From Phorcus lineatus (lineage: Eukaryota; Mollusca; Gastropoda; Trochida; Trochidae), in contig OV121088.1 of NCBI GenBank assembly GCA_921293015.1, forward strand, positions 31,223,645 through 31,287,644: 64,000 nt of DNA. Reading direction: 5' to 3'. The notes under the pieces are model-generated. The model saw only the letters and a program-made list of their open reading frames with translations. It searched no databases and was not told the origin of the DNA. Below are positions 1-12,600 of this stretch, in pieces. Positions within the stretch are counted from its first letter, which is position 1; the number at the start of each line of letters is the position of its first letter. The translations under genes were made by a program, and so were the position numbers.

Positions 1-2381
1 TACTTAAAAAGATATGTCATTTCAGTTCTGTTTATGACAACATCTCTTATGAACAAGACCAACACATCAAACACAATTGCAACAAGCAATTGTCTAAGTT
101 GCAATAATCCAGTGATACTTTTTATCAGAGGGACATAAAACAACAGAAACAATAATGGAAATTCATGACCACATCTGACGGTGTCCCGAAGGATCAAACT
201 CCCAGTATTCTCTTTTATCACGGGAGCTACCCGTCTTCATCAGATACGACCTTGACAACTCGCCTCTGCTCAAATCAAGGAAACAGACGTGACTTTCAAT
301 CTCCAGAATCGCTATCTCTAAACTCAGCCTGCGTTTTTGTGAGACTCATCTTTTTATGTTTGGGTTACTGACTCACCTTGGGACAGTAATCTAGCTTTAT
401 TTCCGACTTGTCGGAATAAAACACGAGTTTATCCTACTACCCTGTACCTATCTGGGTTGTACAATGATTCTATGTCTTGAGATAAACACACACCGCGGCT
501 GAGTCCTGATACCTTGATGACAGTGATGCCTGCTGCTTGTAAACAGTCTGTGGGAAAGATCAGTGGGACCTCAGAAATTACATGTATCGTAGAGATAATG
601 GGACCACAAATAAGCAGTTGAGATGGAAATGTGTGAAAAAATTTGCCGACGTGCCGGCCCGTCGTGGATGACTGGGTGCTTCTTTCAGGTGACTATGAAA
701 TTTGATTCCTTTCCTTACAGGACCTATTATGATGTTAACACATCACATTCAAATGGAGTGGAAATACATACATGAGGAGTGGATAGATGAGTATAAGTTT
801 CATTTGGAAAAACCTGAAGCAACAGGTAACCAGTAAAATATCCTGTATTGTTTTGAAATTTACTGCAATATTTTGCAGTCTTAATTCAAATTAATAACCA
901 GTGACTAATCTTTGAAGACATCCTTATTATAACCAAATCCTTTATATAAATGGTTAAATCTGTTTTCTTATTGGAAGTATTTGAAGAAAATATATCCTTC
1001 AATGACAATGGGAATAGCTAAACTGGCAATCTTAACATAAAAAAAACGGGCAACTTTGTGAGAAAGAACCACTCCTACTATACCGTCCCATTCCCAATCT
1101 TAGTGGCCCAATTGATCTTAGCCCATGTTGAAAGATGATCTTACCATTGATCTCTGGGTGATCTTTTAGTAGCAGTAGCACACCCCAAGAGCAATGTAAC
1201 TTGCCAAAGAGCTTAAATATATGGATTTGCTGAAGGAAATTCAATTGAACAGGGACCTAAGGCTTAGCAGGTCATGGGTTAATATCGAAATCTTATTAAC
1301 TGGCTACTAATTCAATCAGAGCCTAGTCTTTCAGCTTGCCAAATTAATGGACATACTTCTGGTAATGAAAGTTCTTTAACAATGATTAGCCAAGTACAAT
1401 TATGGAAAACATGAGTCTGTGAAATAAATTCAAAATTAAATGTAGCCAGATTAAAAACGTTTTTTTCTTCAATTTTAGCTGTTTAGCAATGCTAAATAAT
1501 TCTTATAGATCAATTTACAGGAACAATTATTAATTTAGATTGTTTGAATTCAGGGATTTAGCCTAATGTGTGATTATAACAGTGCTTAGTGCAATGTTAA
1601 ATAAGAAAATCTAACAATAGCACAAGGAAATTTGTATGCAAGGTAAATGTGGATGCTTGAGGCTTGAGGTTTTGAAGGTCAAAGTGCTTGAATAGATACA
1701 AACTGGTGTTTATGTATGACGATAAGACTGCCTAAGAACTGAGACAGCTTTGAAAATCTGGAGGAGGCAATTTATTGGTTATCAAAATTGTATGTAGATG
1801 TTATGTATCACATTCAAACCATTTTATCAAACAACTTGGGTCAGGTATGCGGATACACAATTATTTGTCTATATCTAAAAAATAGCAAGTAAGCCTTTGC
1901 CTTGAAGTTTGATTTTTTTCAACCACATTATTTTTAATATCTGAAACTCATAATGAACTGAACGATCTGGGAGTTACCAGAACCTTATGAACAACATCTT
2001 CAAATATTTACTGCATCTCTCTGTGAAGAGTTCAAGATTAACTTGTTAATTCAGTATTTTAAAGAGCCAGACAGTGGTTCTTTCACAAACATTATTTCTA
2101 TCCTAAACATCATATTTTTAAGTACCTTCCAATGATTTAGAGCCTTGAAAGAAATACCCTCTTTTTATTTTCACAAAGCCCCTTTAATTAAGAATGACCT
2201 ATAATGTACGACCATTGAGTATTCCTGGCACTGATTATGAAGGTTTAACTTGTCATTACTATGGTTGTGGCGATGTTATCATTATGATCCATATAGTTGT
2301 GACAGAGATATTATCATTATCATCATAGGTTACCATCACCTTAGGTGAGGGCAGCTTCGGGAGTCCTAAACTCCGATGAAA
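1..2381. other. Non-coding, AT-rich; probably TIA1 intron
   Basis: No open frame resembles a protein. Most of it is AT-rich with short A/T runs. A more complex patch lies near 620-720 (gccgacgtgccggcccgtcg), and a simple AT-rich run of tatcattatcatcat type lies near 2312-2330. I see no RNA gene or mobile element apart from the SINE that starts just after it. Confidence 0.5.
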
Positions 2382-2392
2382 CCAGAAATAAG
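2382..2392. repeat. Left target-site duplication of SINE copy 1
   Basis: ccagaaataag here and ccagaattaag at 2651-2661 match at 10 of 11 positions and directly bracket the repeat body. This is what retroposition by target-primed reverse transcription leaves behind. Confidence 0.65.
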
Positions 2393-2650
2393 GTGAAGTG
2401 AGGTGACATGGAGTTTAATGCCCCTTTCAAGATTATTTCACTTATATTGCGGCTGCTAGTATTATTGCAGGAAGAAAGCCTGCAAAACTATAGTGGCTAT
2501 GCATTGCGGTGAAACCTGCGAGCATCGCCGTGAACTAGCGAACCATTGGTGGTACCACGCTGAAATTCAGTGTAGTATTGCACCCAAACCTGACTGCGTG
2601 TAGAACAGTTCTCTACTGCAGACAAAGTTGCTGAGCCCCTGACGGGTTTC
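2393..2650 (-). mobile_element. SINE-like retroposon, copy 1 (lacks head)
   Basis: About 258 bp aligning by eye through most of its length with the copy at 15157-15443. Shared blocks include gctgctagt-ttattgcagg, gaaagcc-gcaa, gtgaaacctgc, ctgaaattcagt and actgcagacaaagttgc. In the element's own (minus-strand) direction it retains the 3' end (tgaaagg-gcattaaactcc, then CACCT-like repeats). It lacks the tRNA-like head seen in copy 2, so it is 5' truncated. An imperfect 11-bp target-site duplication (2382-2392 and 2651-2661) flanks it. It has no coding capacity and would depend on a LINE partner. Confidence 0.8.
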
Positions 2651-3777
2651 CCAGAATTAAGAAGTTCAGATTCCAGTAAGTACGTCTCTAAGAATGGTTG
2701 TCAGAGCATTTACACAGCAGGTAGGAGGTGAGTAGGAAAACTTAATGTAAATCATATATCATACAGCACTTAGTCCTGTGCATGATGTGAACATCATGTC
2801 AGCCTGGCCAGGAGTATGGATTACCTCCAGGACATCTCAGAAGTGGAGAGTTTTTAAGTCAACATAACTTCTTCTCTTTGTGTTTCCCTAACAAAGTCCG
2901 TGGGAGATTGACATGCTACATGTATTTATCATAGAACAAAAGATTAGAGTCGGGACGACTCAGATGTCGTCTTAGGCTGACAATAGAAGCAGTCGAGTCA
3001 AACAAGTGCATTGTAATTAGGATAATAATGTCAACTGGCCTGATGCAGATCTAATGAAGGATGATTTTGTAGTTAATTTACTCTATATTTGGAGAGAATA
3101 TCAGGCAGTGAAAAGAGTTTTGTTTTCTTAAATATTGTTCCTGACAATGGGGTCTTCGATTTCAGATTGTGAAGAAATGAAATATTGTCAGGCAATGTGT
3201 GTGTTAGGTTACCGAATTATAGTTCATGTTGAAAAAAAAAGAGAAAAGAAATGAAAGATACAACTTTTGTTTGACTTTTACAAAAAAAACATGTATCATC
3301 TTAGTTCAGATGTTTCAAATGAACATTTCCTCCAAATGCATTAATTACAACTGAGAAATACACTACTCATCAAATTTGCACCCTATTCTCAATCCAATAA
3401 ACTCAAAACCCTAAAAAAAATGTTTAACTCAAAGACTCCAGTAAACCATAAAAATCAATAAATAAAGTAGAAAAATCTAAACTTGAGAAAACCTTAGCAT
3501 GCACTCTCCACATCTATCAAGTCAATATCCAAACAGTTAAAAAGACATTAAAGAATTATCCCGAGTTTGGATCCCGGTAATGTGCTAACATCGGCAGCAT
3601 AAACAAGTTCGTCAGTCGACACAGCCGTCAAGTGTTATTACAGAAGCCGGGGCAGTCGCCTTAGCTGATCTTTCAAACAGATTAACACATATTGATTGTA
3701 TCAACATTTCAACACGACTGTCTGAGACAACATCTTGAAGTCTGCGCTGTGGATTACTTTCAGGTAATAACGGCTAA

Positions 3778-3790
3778 CGAGCAGGGGGCG
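3778..3790 (+). promoter_or_regulatory. CTCF-like motif
   Basis: cgagcagggggcg resembles the bilaterian CTCF core (CCASYAGRKGGCRS form), with one mismatch in the leading CC. It lies in a complex-sequence patch (3540-3960). It is a motif match only. Confidence 0.25.
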
Positions 3791-5546
3791 ATGACAATCA
3801 TAACCATACAGGCAGTCTTAATACATTGTCGACATAGGCTAATTGCAATAAACTTAGGATTACTGCCGGGAAACTAGGGTCGCCCACAAATGAGTTATGC
3901 CCATTTGTCATGCAAAGATGTAGATTTCGACGTTTCGGCATAATTACACATATTAACTCCTGGACCCACTAAGCATGACGAGGAGATATTTATAATTTCT
4001 TTGACATATTTAATCTGATCTCCAGTAAAGATTAAGTTTTGCGGCAAACTTTGCCTCTAATCAAGTGTATTTAAGTTGTGATCTATGACGGGGCGGAATG
4101 CCTGCACGCAATCTGATCATGAGCTGCCTGCATCTTGCCGATTCCTTTCAATATTTATCCCGTAACTCCATTCCTTGAGTAGAAATCACAGGTATTTTAA
4201 CATTTATTAACCGACTCAAAGACGTCTTCCATTTCGATTACTTTGTTCCTTGAATCACCAGTACTTTCTTTTTTTATTTGCAAGTCCGTTGATAATTCTG
4301 ATCCTTGATAAAAAAAAGAATGCATGACCAAAAACGTTAAACGTAACAAAAATATTTCAAACCAACCAAAAATTACCCTTGTTAAGAAAATTAACACCAA
4401 CAACTAAAAGCTTCATGGGATAATAATGACACTCGAGTAGTTCTTTGAAGCACATGGTACGAACCCATCAAACATTTTTTTCGTTTCATCGGCAATGAAG
4501 CATTTGAAACTAGCCTGCCACTTGACGGTCATCACCCTCAAGTTCAACAGTGTTAAGATGATTTGAGAAATGCTAACTGAATCAAACATAAATAAAAAGA
4601 ACGGAAGTTCGGGAGAATGGCATGCATTGCCACTATTATCAGATCCATCACGTCTTCTTGTGTCATATTTTCTGCCTGCCTGTCACATGAAAAGGTTTTG
4701 CCGCGTTTCCTTAGGACCAGAGTGTAATGAAATCTGTGGTTGGACCCACGGAACGTTGCATTGCCCGGTGACAACTTGCATTAACTCTGTCAGATAATAA
4801 ACGATGAGTGCAACTTAACTTCGATCCGAGTTTATGAAAGCGAGAAGTGTCTTGTTTTGATATTTCCTCTGTAATTGGCAATATGAAATCCACACCGTTG
4901 AAATTTACGACCTTGACAAAGATTTATCATTCAATATTTAGTTTGAATGAGCGACTTGGGTTAAATTGAATTTAGACAGACAATAATGATGATGCATGAT
5001 CATATTTTTATCAGTTCTGATTTTTGAATTTATTCCCAAAGTTTGAAAATGGATTTTGCAGTGGATCAAGTAACATAAAAATTCATTGTTAAAGTGGGCC
5101 ATCTCTTCAATCTCAATACAAAATGTAATTTGGAACTAATTTCCAAAATCAATATTTGAAATTCAGTATCACCAACAAAATCAGATTAAAAACAGTTTGA
5201 AAAATTGGCTAGAGGGCATAAACTATCATAAAACTTGAACTAATATTATATTGAAAAAATAAAAAAAAGATATTTTCAAATTATCTATAAGATTATCATG
5301 TAATTATTTAAGCAGCATAACAAATAGGGAAAGGTTAAAGGAGAAAACAGTAGGTGGAAATTCTATTGATTGCAACTAAAGCTTATCAGAAGAATGAACT
5401 GAGCAAGACTCAAATCATACTGGCTTTCTATCATGCACATACCTATTCATAAACAAATATTCATCGGCTCTGTAGCTCGTCAGAATTAGTATGGTTTTTT
5501 GTTTGACATAAAGACTGTTACAACTTGTTACTATTGGTGCTGGTGT

Positions 5547-5588
5547 CATGAAGTTTAGCATGACACTCATGAAGTTTAGCATGACACT
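5547..5588. repeat. 21-bp direct tandem duplication
   Basis: Two perfect adjacent copies of a 21-bp unit beginning catgaagtttagcatgac, at 5547-5567 and 5568-5588. The lack of divergence suggests a recent slippage duplication. Confidence 0.9.
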
Positions 5589-6986
5589 TATTCTTCCTAT
5601 CTAGATGATTCCTAAAATTTAGCTTCATGTTTCTTCAAGAGAGGTGAGACTGTTTCAGTGTGGACACCCTGCCACACCCATATTTCAATAAGAGTAAAAA
5701 CCAGATATACAGGCTTGAGTATCTATACAAAAAGAAGTTATTCTGTTATAATAGACGACAGACTATCCCCACGCAAGCAGCCCATTTTGAAATATTAGTT
5801 GGATAAGCTTAATGTTTGAAGAACATGATGACATCCACTGAAAATACCTTGGCCCACTGTCTCTTTAAGATGATTCAATCCTTTGATAATTGATCTCCAT
5901 CAAACTTAAAATGTTTTATGATTGAAAGTCAAGGTTGGGTATGAAAGAGTTAAAGTGGCAAAATGAATATCGATTCCTTACAAAAAGGCTTTGTTTAGAC
6001 ATGGAGTACTTCACTTCAAGAACCCTCAAAACTAAGCACTCCAATTCAGAATCTAGATCGGTGAAGCATCAAACTCCTTACAGCCTCCTTATGCTGTCTA
6101 TAGTCAAACATTGGCCAATCTGTCATGAAACACTTAAACTCGCAACATCACTTGCTACAAGAGCACCCATAAACTTCTAAAGCTTGCAACACATGCTCAA
6201 ACAAGGGCAACACTTCATGACGTTACAAATGACCAAATTTTAAACTTTCCTCAATAAACACTTTATCACTGCCCTGCACCATCAGTTTAACAGAGTTTGG
6301 TTCATGAACTCACAACACTGCCAGCTGTATGGAACAACTCATCATTTTATAAGGGACAGTAAGGAGGTGATCTGTTTACTAAAGTTGCTTATAGGAATGC
6401 TTAACTGGAACAAACCTGCAACCTTTGGAATAAACTGAAGATCAAGTACTATTGCAATATAATACTTATGGAGAAAATCATTGTCATATTTTTGAAAACA
6501 TTATCTGCAATTGAGATTGTTGTATTTGTTAGGGTCAAATCCCTTTTGGAATTTCCGACCCAACTCCTCAGAGTTGGGCAACATCTATAGCACTGACTGC
6601 ACCAATTGATGACCAGTTCAGCCACCAGGCCTCCACAAAGATGTCTAATAAGTGGTAGTTACGTTGTTTCTTTCCTATCTGACTGATGTAATGGAGATCA
6701 GTTACAAAATGCACTTCATCTCTTTCAATGTCATGCCTTCCTATAAAACTCATCATCTGCTACAAATTAGCCTCACTAATTAACTTGTATCATAACATTA
6801 GACCATTGTATTATGGCCTTAATGCCGTGACAACAATTTTCATATCCTGATTTCAGTTTCAAGATATAACATGGAAGAATTGCAAAGGGACCAGTGAGAC
6901 AATCATCATCACAAATCCAATGTTGCCATACATTACGTATCCTGATGCACTATAAGAAAGCCTAACTGCTGGCACCTTAAAAACAT

Positions 6987-7163
6987 GATTTTATTTCTAA
7001 GACACCAACCTTTCATAAACATTACATTAATTTATGTCACAAACTAAGAGAGACTGTGAATTTGTGGACAAAGTTGATTTTATTTCTTAGACACCAACCT
7101 TTCATAAACATTACATTAATTAATGTCAAAAACTAAGAGAGACTGTGAATTTGTGGACAAAGT
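6987..7163. repeat. 89-bp tandem duplication
   Basis: Two adjacent copies (6987-7075 and 7076-7163) share gacaccaacctttcataaac, attacattaatt-atgtca and actaagagagactgtgaat, differing at only a few positions and one base in length. It looks like a recent unequal duplication. There is no coding content. Confidence 0.9.
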
Positions 7164-9624
7164 ACCGGCAATATCATATATTTTCTGTTTGTCTAATCAC
7201 TGTTGATCTGTCTTAAATAGAAATTGTTTTTACTTTGTGTGGAGGACAATAACATCAATACTATCGATGAACCTTTACACCATTACATAACATACTACAA
7301 TAAACAACAACTATCTAAATCTGAAAGTCCCTATCTCTACATGCTGAAACCACACTGAGTTATAAACTTACAGGACTCAATATTAAAAAAATAGAGCAAC
7401 CTTTTCTATGAAACTTCCCTCAAGAAAGTGTACTTAGAACATGGATAAATTTGAATGTTATCATCTCCTCCTGTGCGTTCTTTATCTCCCAAATCTCCCA
7501 TATTGTATCTCAGTAGGCATTTGTTAATCCACCAAGGTATTAAAAATTCATTCGATTCGCCTGATGAACTGCACAGAAAATCAAGAAAACATCAAAAGGC
7601 CAGTGTACGTTGGAAAACAAATAGTTTTTGTTTTGTCAATGAGAAACGTTCAGATCAAAGAATCTTTTAGGGGTAAACATGGAATCTATGGAACAAAAAG
7701 GTTGAACAAACAAACTCTTTGTAACTAAGAGTACTTAAAGACTTTTTTTGTTGCTTCTATTTGAGAAATAAAAGTTTAATGATTCTAAGAATTCTTTTTG
7801 CGTAATTGTAAACATGTCTCCAAGGAAAACAACCTTTATGAGCAATTAAATAAAAATCCATAGAGAAAGAACTCTTTTAGTTCTACTTCAATACGATCAA
7901 TAAAATACATCACATATGCCATTAAGAGGTAAAACATAAGACAAATTTCTTTGATTTCAAGAACCCCCATATTTCCATCCCAAAAAATAGGACAGACTAA
8001 AAAATGTGTCTAATCTGCTAAAAATATGAGAAATTGCCAACTGACAAGCGCCAATTGTGACAGAATGGAGAAGTTAAATGTTTTCAGGACCTATTTTGGG
8101 CCATTTTCATAATTCCCCACCAGTCAAAGAGTGACCCGTATAATGAGATAACTTTCTGCATGGATTGTATCTTCGCTTATAGACAATAATTCCGGTAATA
8201 TTTTTCATCTGAAGTCCCTAACCTGTTCACCATGTGTATTCCCTGTTGGAATGATGATATACTGTATTTTGCAATTACCATCAATTATTTAACTCGTTCC
8301 AGAATGTGAGCCGTTTATCATCACCAGCTTCCAGAGTAATTTCCCCCAAGAAATCAAGCAAATGGGGGATGTATACTCCTGGCGTATCCGGACACAAACT
8401 GTATATAGTCCCTTGGGACTCGTCAAACTCATCTCCTCGCCTTCTGTCGTATCAGACATTAAACATGGACTATGCTATCAAATATAATTTTTCTATCACA
8501 TTTCATTAAACATGGACAACGGCTATGACCAAGCATGGAAATAATCAGGAGACAAACCTTTATTTCTCAAAAAGAAGTCATAAAAAGTCTGTCAGAATTC
8601 TTAGTTATGAAGTGTTTTGTTTGTTCAACTTTTTTTATTCCTTAGATTCAATGTTTTCCCCCAAAAACTTATTTGAAATTGTGCGAGTGTTTGCTTTGGT
8701 ATGTATGAAAGTTTTCCACTTAAGTATAAAAAATTGAATTTCAATCATATGACAATACTGAGAAAGCATCAACATTATTTGGATGTTGTGACATGGTTGA
8801 TGGAAAAGTGCAAAATGATAAAACAAACTAAAAAACGTTACTTATTGCATGCACAAAACACTTAACGTTACATGTCATCATTATAGCTGTGTTAACCAGT
8901 ATCAAACAATTTCGCCTAGTTCTTTTATGACACAAGAAGCTCAATCGCTTGTTATTTTTTTCAGCGAAAAAATATTTAATTTCCTACCAAAGGAGCAAGA
9001 AAAGTTCCCCTTTCGAAATTCATTTGATTAAATCTTGAGAATTATAGAGCAATTGAAGAGGTCTGTTGACAAGGGTGTAATCACTTTCATTACTGGTATC
9101 AACACCATTAAATAAAGTCTTAACTTTTCTTCCATTTCAGGCTTACAAATTTAGCCAATGCACAATCTTATAAACACAGGAAACAAATAGAATTGAGTCC
9201 ACAAAACTACTTAGATTCCTGCTGTTTTCAGCAAACTCACCCTACAAGAAGATTACTTTTCCTGTATTAATAAATTCTGAAATTACGATTTTCCTGGCAA
9301 TCGTTTTCGCACTTGCCGACTGGTTCCAGCTCATAGGAACTGTTTCTTTGATGACGATATCAATGGCACCTCTGTCGTACAATTTCATCAAGCGTAAAAT
9401 AAAATCAGTTTCTAAATAGTTTTATTATACTCGTTTATGATGTAGCAATATGGGACTTAAGGACAATCAAGCAACGTGTAATCTGCTTGGAACCCTCCAT
9501 TGGAATCACGGTCAGAGGAAAATCTGACATACTCTACCGCAAGAACTTTTTTATTGGGAGCTAAATACGCTTCAAAATGAAAGCGAACCAGATCATTTAT
9601 GTCTCATTGAAGAAACTGATAACA

Positions 9625-9656
9625 TGTTTCTTAAGAAACACCGATTAAGTAATCGG
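9625..9656. repeat. Two abutting palindromes
   Basis: Positions 9625-9640 read tgtttcttaagaaaca, a perfect 16-bp palindrome. Positions 9641-9656 read ccgattaagtaatcgg, an inverted repeat with 7-bp arms and a 2-bp centre, starting at the next base. The second carries back-to-back GATTA/TAATC words of the kind homeodomain proteins bind. Function is unknown. Confidence 0.7.
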
Positions 9657-12600
9657 ATTCAGGGAGTCCATTTCACGAGCTCCGTTACGATGATTGGATT
9701 TCCAATACTTTAATGTTTGAAGTTCCTCGGCTGACTATTGATGAAAACATTAGAAGCAAAGAAAAATTTTATTTTTGGAATTATTGTCAACCTATTGGTA
9801 GAAGACTAGTTGATTTAGACTTAAATTCACAATCTTAAGAATTTGATAGCTTTTTTCTAATGATTTTCTTGGCTTGAAATTCTGCAGTTTACTTGTAATA
9901 AAGTTCTTTTCTATACAAAAACAAATAGTGAGAGAAGTTCAAATTTTTAGATCATTAACTATTTGCTTGCATATAAAAGGACAAAATCTAATGTTATCCC
10001 AATCTCTATGTTGAACTCTGAAAGCCATGTATATTTCAAATAAAACAAATAATATAATATACTAAAAATGTGATAAGCAGAAAGAGAAATAAGCTAACAA
10101 ATCAAAGCTAGTCAAATAAAAAATTGAAATAAAGGAGGAAAAAAATAAAGAAAATTCTTCAAAGGTGAAATGGAAAAACAAAAAAGCAATAACAAATTGT
10201 TGGCAAAAGAAAAAAAACATCACAGAAATAAATCAACATCCCAACATTTTGATTGCAAAATTCTAAACCCGACCACCAGACATTAGGAGATATCCTCTGG
10301 GACAAAATGAGAGATATTGTTTCTCATCAAAAACTCAAACAGAGTTGCTGCCCCTTTATGCTTGGAACTTGATTTTTGTTGGAAAGAAAAATATGACAAA
10401 ATCATGCAAGTTGGTTTCTGAGGGACCTATCAAGCATTCAGAAATACCTGATTTAAGCACAAAAACTTTCCTGCAATGGACAAACCACTGCTTCTGAGTA
10501 CAACATGAAGTCATTTTTATGGACGCAAGTTATTCAAGCCCTCCCATGGGACAAATTGCCCCAATTTATTCTGGCGGAACCTCTGTCTGTGACAGGGAGA
10601 GTGTCAGCGTTCAGACAAGATGCGTTTTCCCCTTAAAACATCCAGCGCTCTTCGGCCATTCCCTGTTGTGTGTATCTATTGGTATTTGCAATGCCAATGT
10701 TGCAATGCATTTCAGAAACAATACCCAGGGAAGAATGGTTGCCCAGAACGAGGTCTACTTAGTAACAATATTGAGCAATATTGTGTTTGTGTCTAGACCG
10801 ATTCTCAAAATGGAAAACCCTCTGATTTTGTATCTTGGGTGCTGAGGTTGCAAGTTCCAAATCTTTTCGATATAAAAAACAGAGAGATATAGTAAATACA
10901 GGTTGAAAAAGGGAATAGAATTTTGTTGATGTTTCTAGCTTTGAGAAATATAATGACAATCAAAATTTGAAATTGATATTGCAGCTAAGACAATTAAGGG
11001 AATTAAGAAATGTTTCTTTTGGCAAATTTATTTTGTTAGATTGCTGTCTATACAGGTTTGAAACAGGCGTAATTAACAAGTTACTGAATGGCAATTAAAA
11101 CCAGACTACAATGAATTTGTAAACAATAGTTAAATATTGTTTTGACAATCAAGTAAAAAGTTGAAAAATGAATTTGCTAAGCTGTGTTTGAAAATAAGAC
11201 TAGATTAGTTGATTAATTCCAATTCAAAGATAAATGTTCCCCCTTGTCTACAGAAGTACAAAACTGGTGAAAAATATTAAACAGAAGAAGTACAAAAACG
11301 TCTAAACTCCTAAAACTTTCTGCCGATCATGCTCAACATAAAAGTTTGAAGTTGTTTTATCTGTTATTCCCGAAAGCAACACATTTCTGAGATCTCAAAG
11401 GCTTTCAACTCGATTGATATAACCAAAGTTGAAAAGTTGTATGAGAAATCCCCAAAGGCAGTACACTACCCAATAATGGCAACCACTTTTAGTGAATGAT
11501 TGTTTTCTAGATCTACAAAGTACAATGACTATTAGTAATAAAATTAAGAAGAAGAATTTTATAAAATTGTGACGTATGACCCACACTTACTTTGTTTGTC
11601 CCTTTGGACAGTAGGAGTATTGTAAAGCTAAAATTTGTAAAATAAGAAAAAGCTTTGGCCGACATTAAAATTTTCCAAGCATCTCTTGTAGCATGGATGG
11701 AATCAAAGGTCTTGTTATATTTTGAATTTCTTTTGATTCGAATCCAATGTTGTTTGAGTCTTCATCAAAGTTGATTCTTAATGTCGACCACTGGCAATGT
11801 AATGATTGAAAGTATCTGAAGAAAGAAGTCCAAATTATTGATAATCTGAAAACGCTAAAAATTGCGAAAAAAATAAGTAAAAAAAGAATATATGGAAAAA
11901 AAGAGAAGATATGGGCATACATGGCCTGGAATTAAGTAGCGCTTTTTGGTTGGTAGGAGACAAGGCTTGCCAACGGTACTTCGAGATCTGTCAATTAAGT
12001 TGGGAAAGATTTTATTAATAAGAATGAATAACTAACAAAGATGAGCTTGTAAGTTTGTCGTTCCTTAAAGAAGAATTTTACAAATAATACATGTTGTTCT
12101 TTTTAAATGAGATACAGTGTATATGTTATTCTAATCCTGCATTCCCATTGTCAGATCATCCAAACATCGTGTTTAATTTACATTTGACAGATTTTCAAAT
12201 TAGCGACGGATGATCAACCCAATACTTACTCAAGATTCATAAACAGAGTTTTGAAATTACAAACTGTTTTTAAAAATATTGACGATTCAAGAAGAAAAAG
12301 TCAAGAACTTCTTTTTCAGTTAGAAAATGTGTTACTCTCACAGCACTAAGGTTACAACATTATGGATTGACAACTTTTTGCTGTGAAGGTTATATATATC
12401 GCAGACACCTTGAAATCTCCTTACAACTTCTAAGTTTTTTCCAAGCAAATTTTCAGGTATAATGTCCAGTTACTTTTTCTTGATTTGACAGATGGAAAGA
12501 AGTGCTCAAAACATATGTAGTTTGGGAATTGACAAAAGTTCGACTATCTAATTCTGGACAATTCTTTCTTTATTAAATAACGTTCCCCTCATTAAATCCA

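Larger units (their letters stand above)
2662..9624. other. Non-coding; probably TIA1 intron
   Basis: No recognisable gene. Positions 3540-3960 are notably more complex and GC-richer than their surroundings and contain a CTCF-like motif (3778-3790). Positions 4920-5340 are very AT-rich. A 21-bp direct duplication lies at 5547-5588 and an 89-bp tandem duplication at 6987-7163. Frames at 5935-6180 (+) and 6568-6756 (-) are open for 60-80 codons but match no family I know. Confidence 0.5.
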
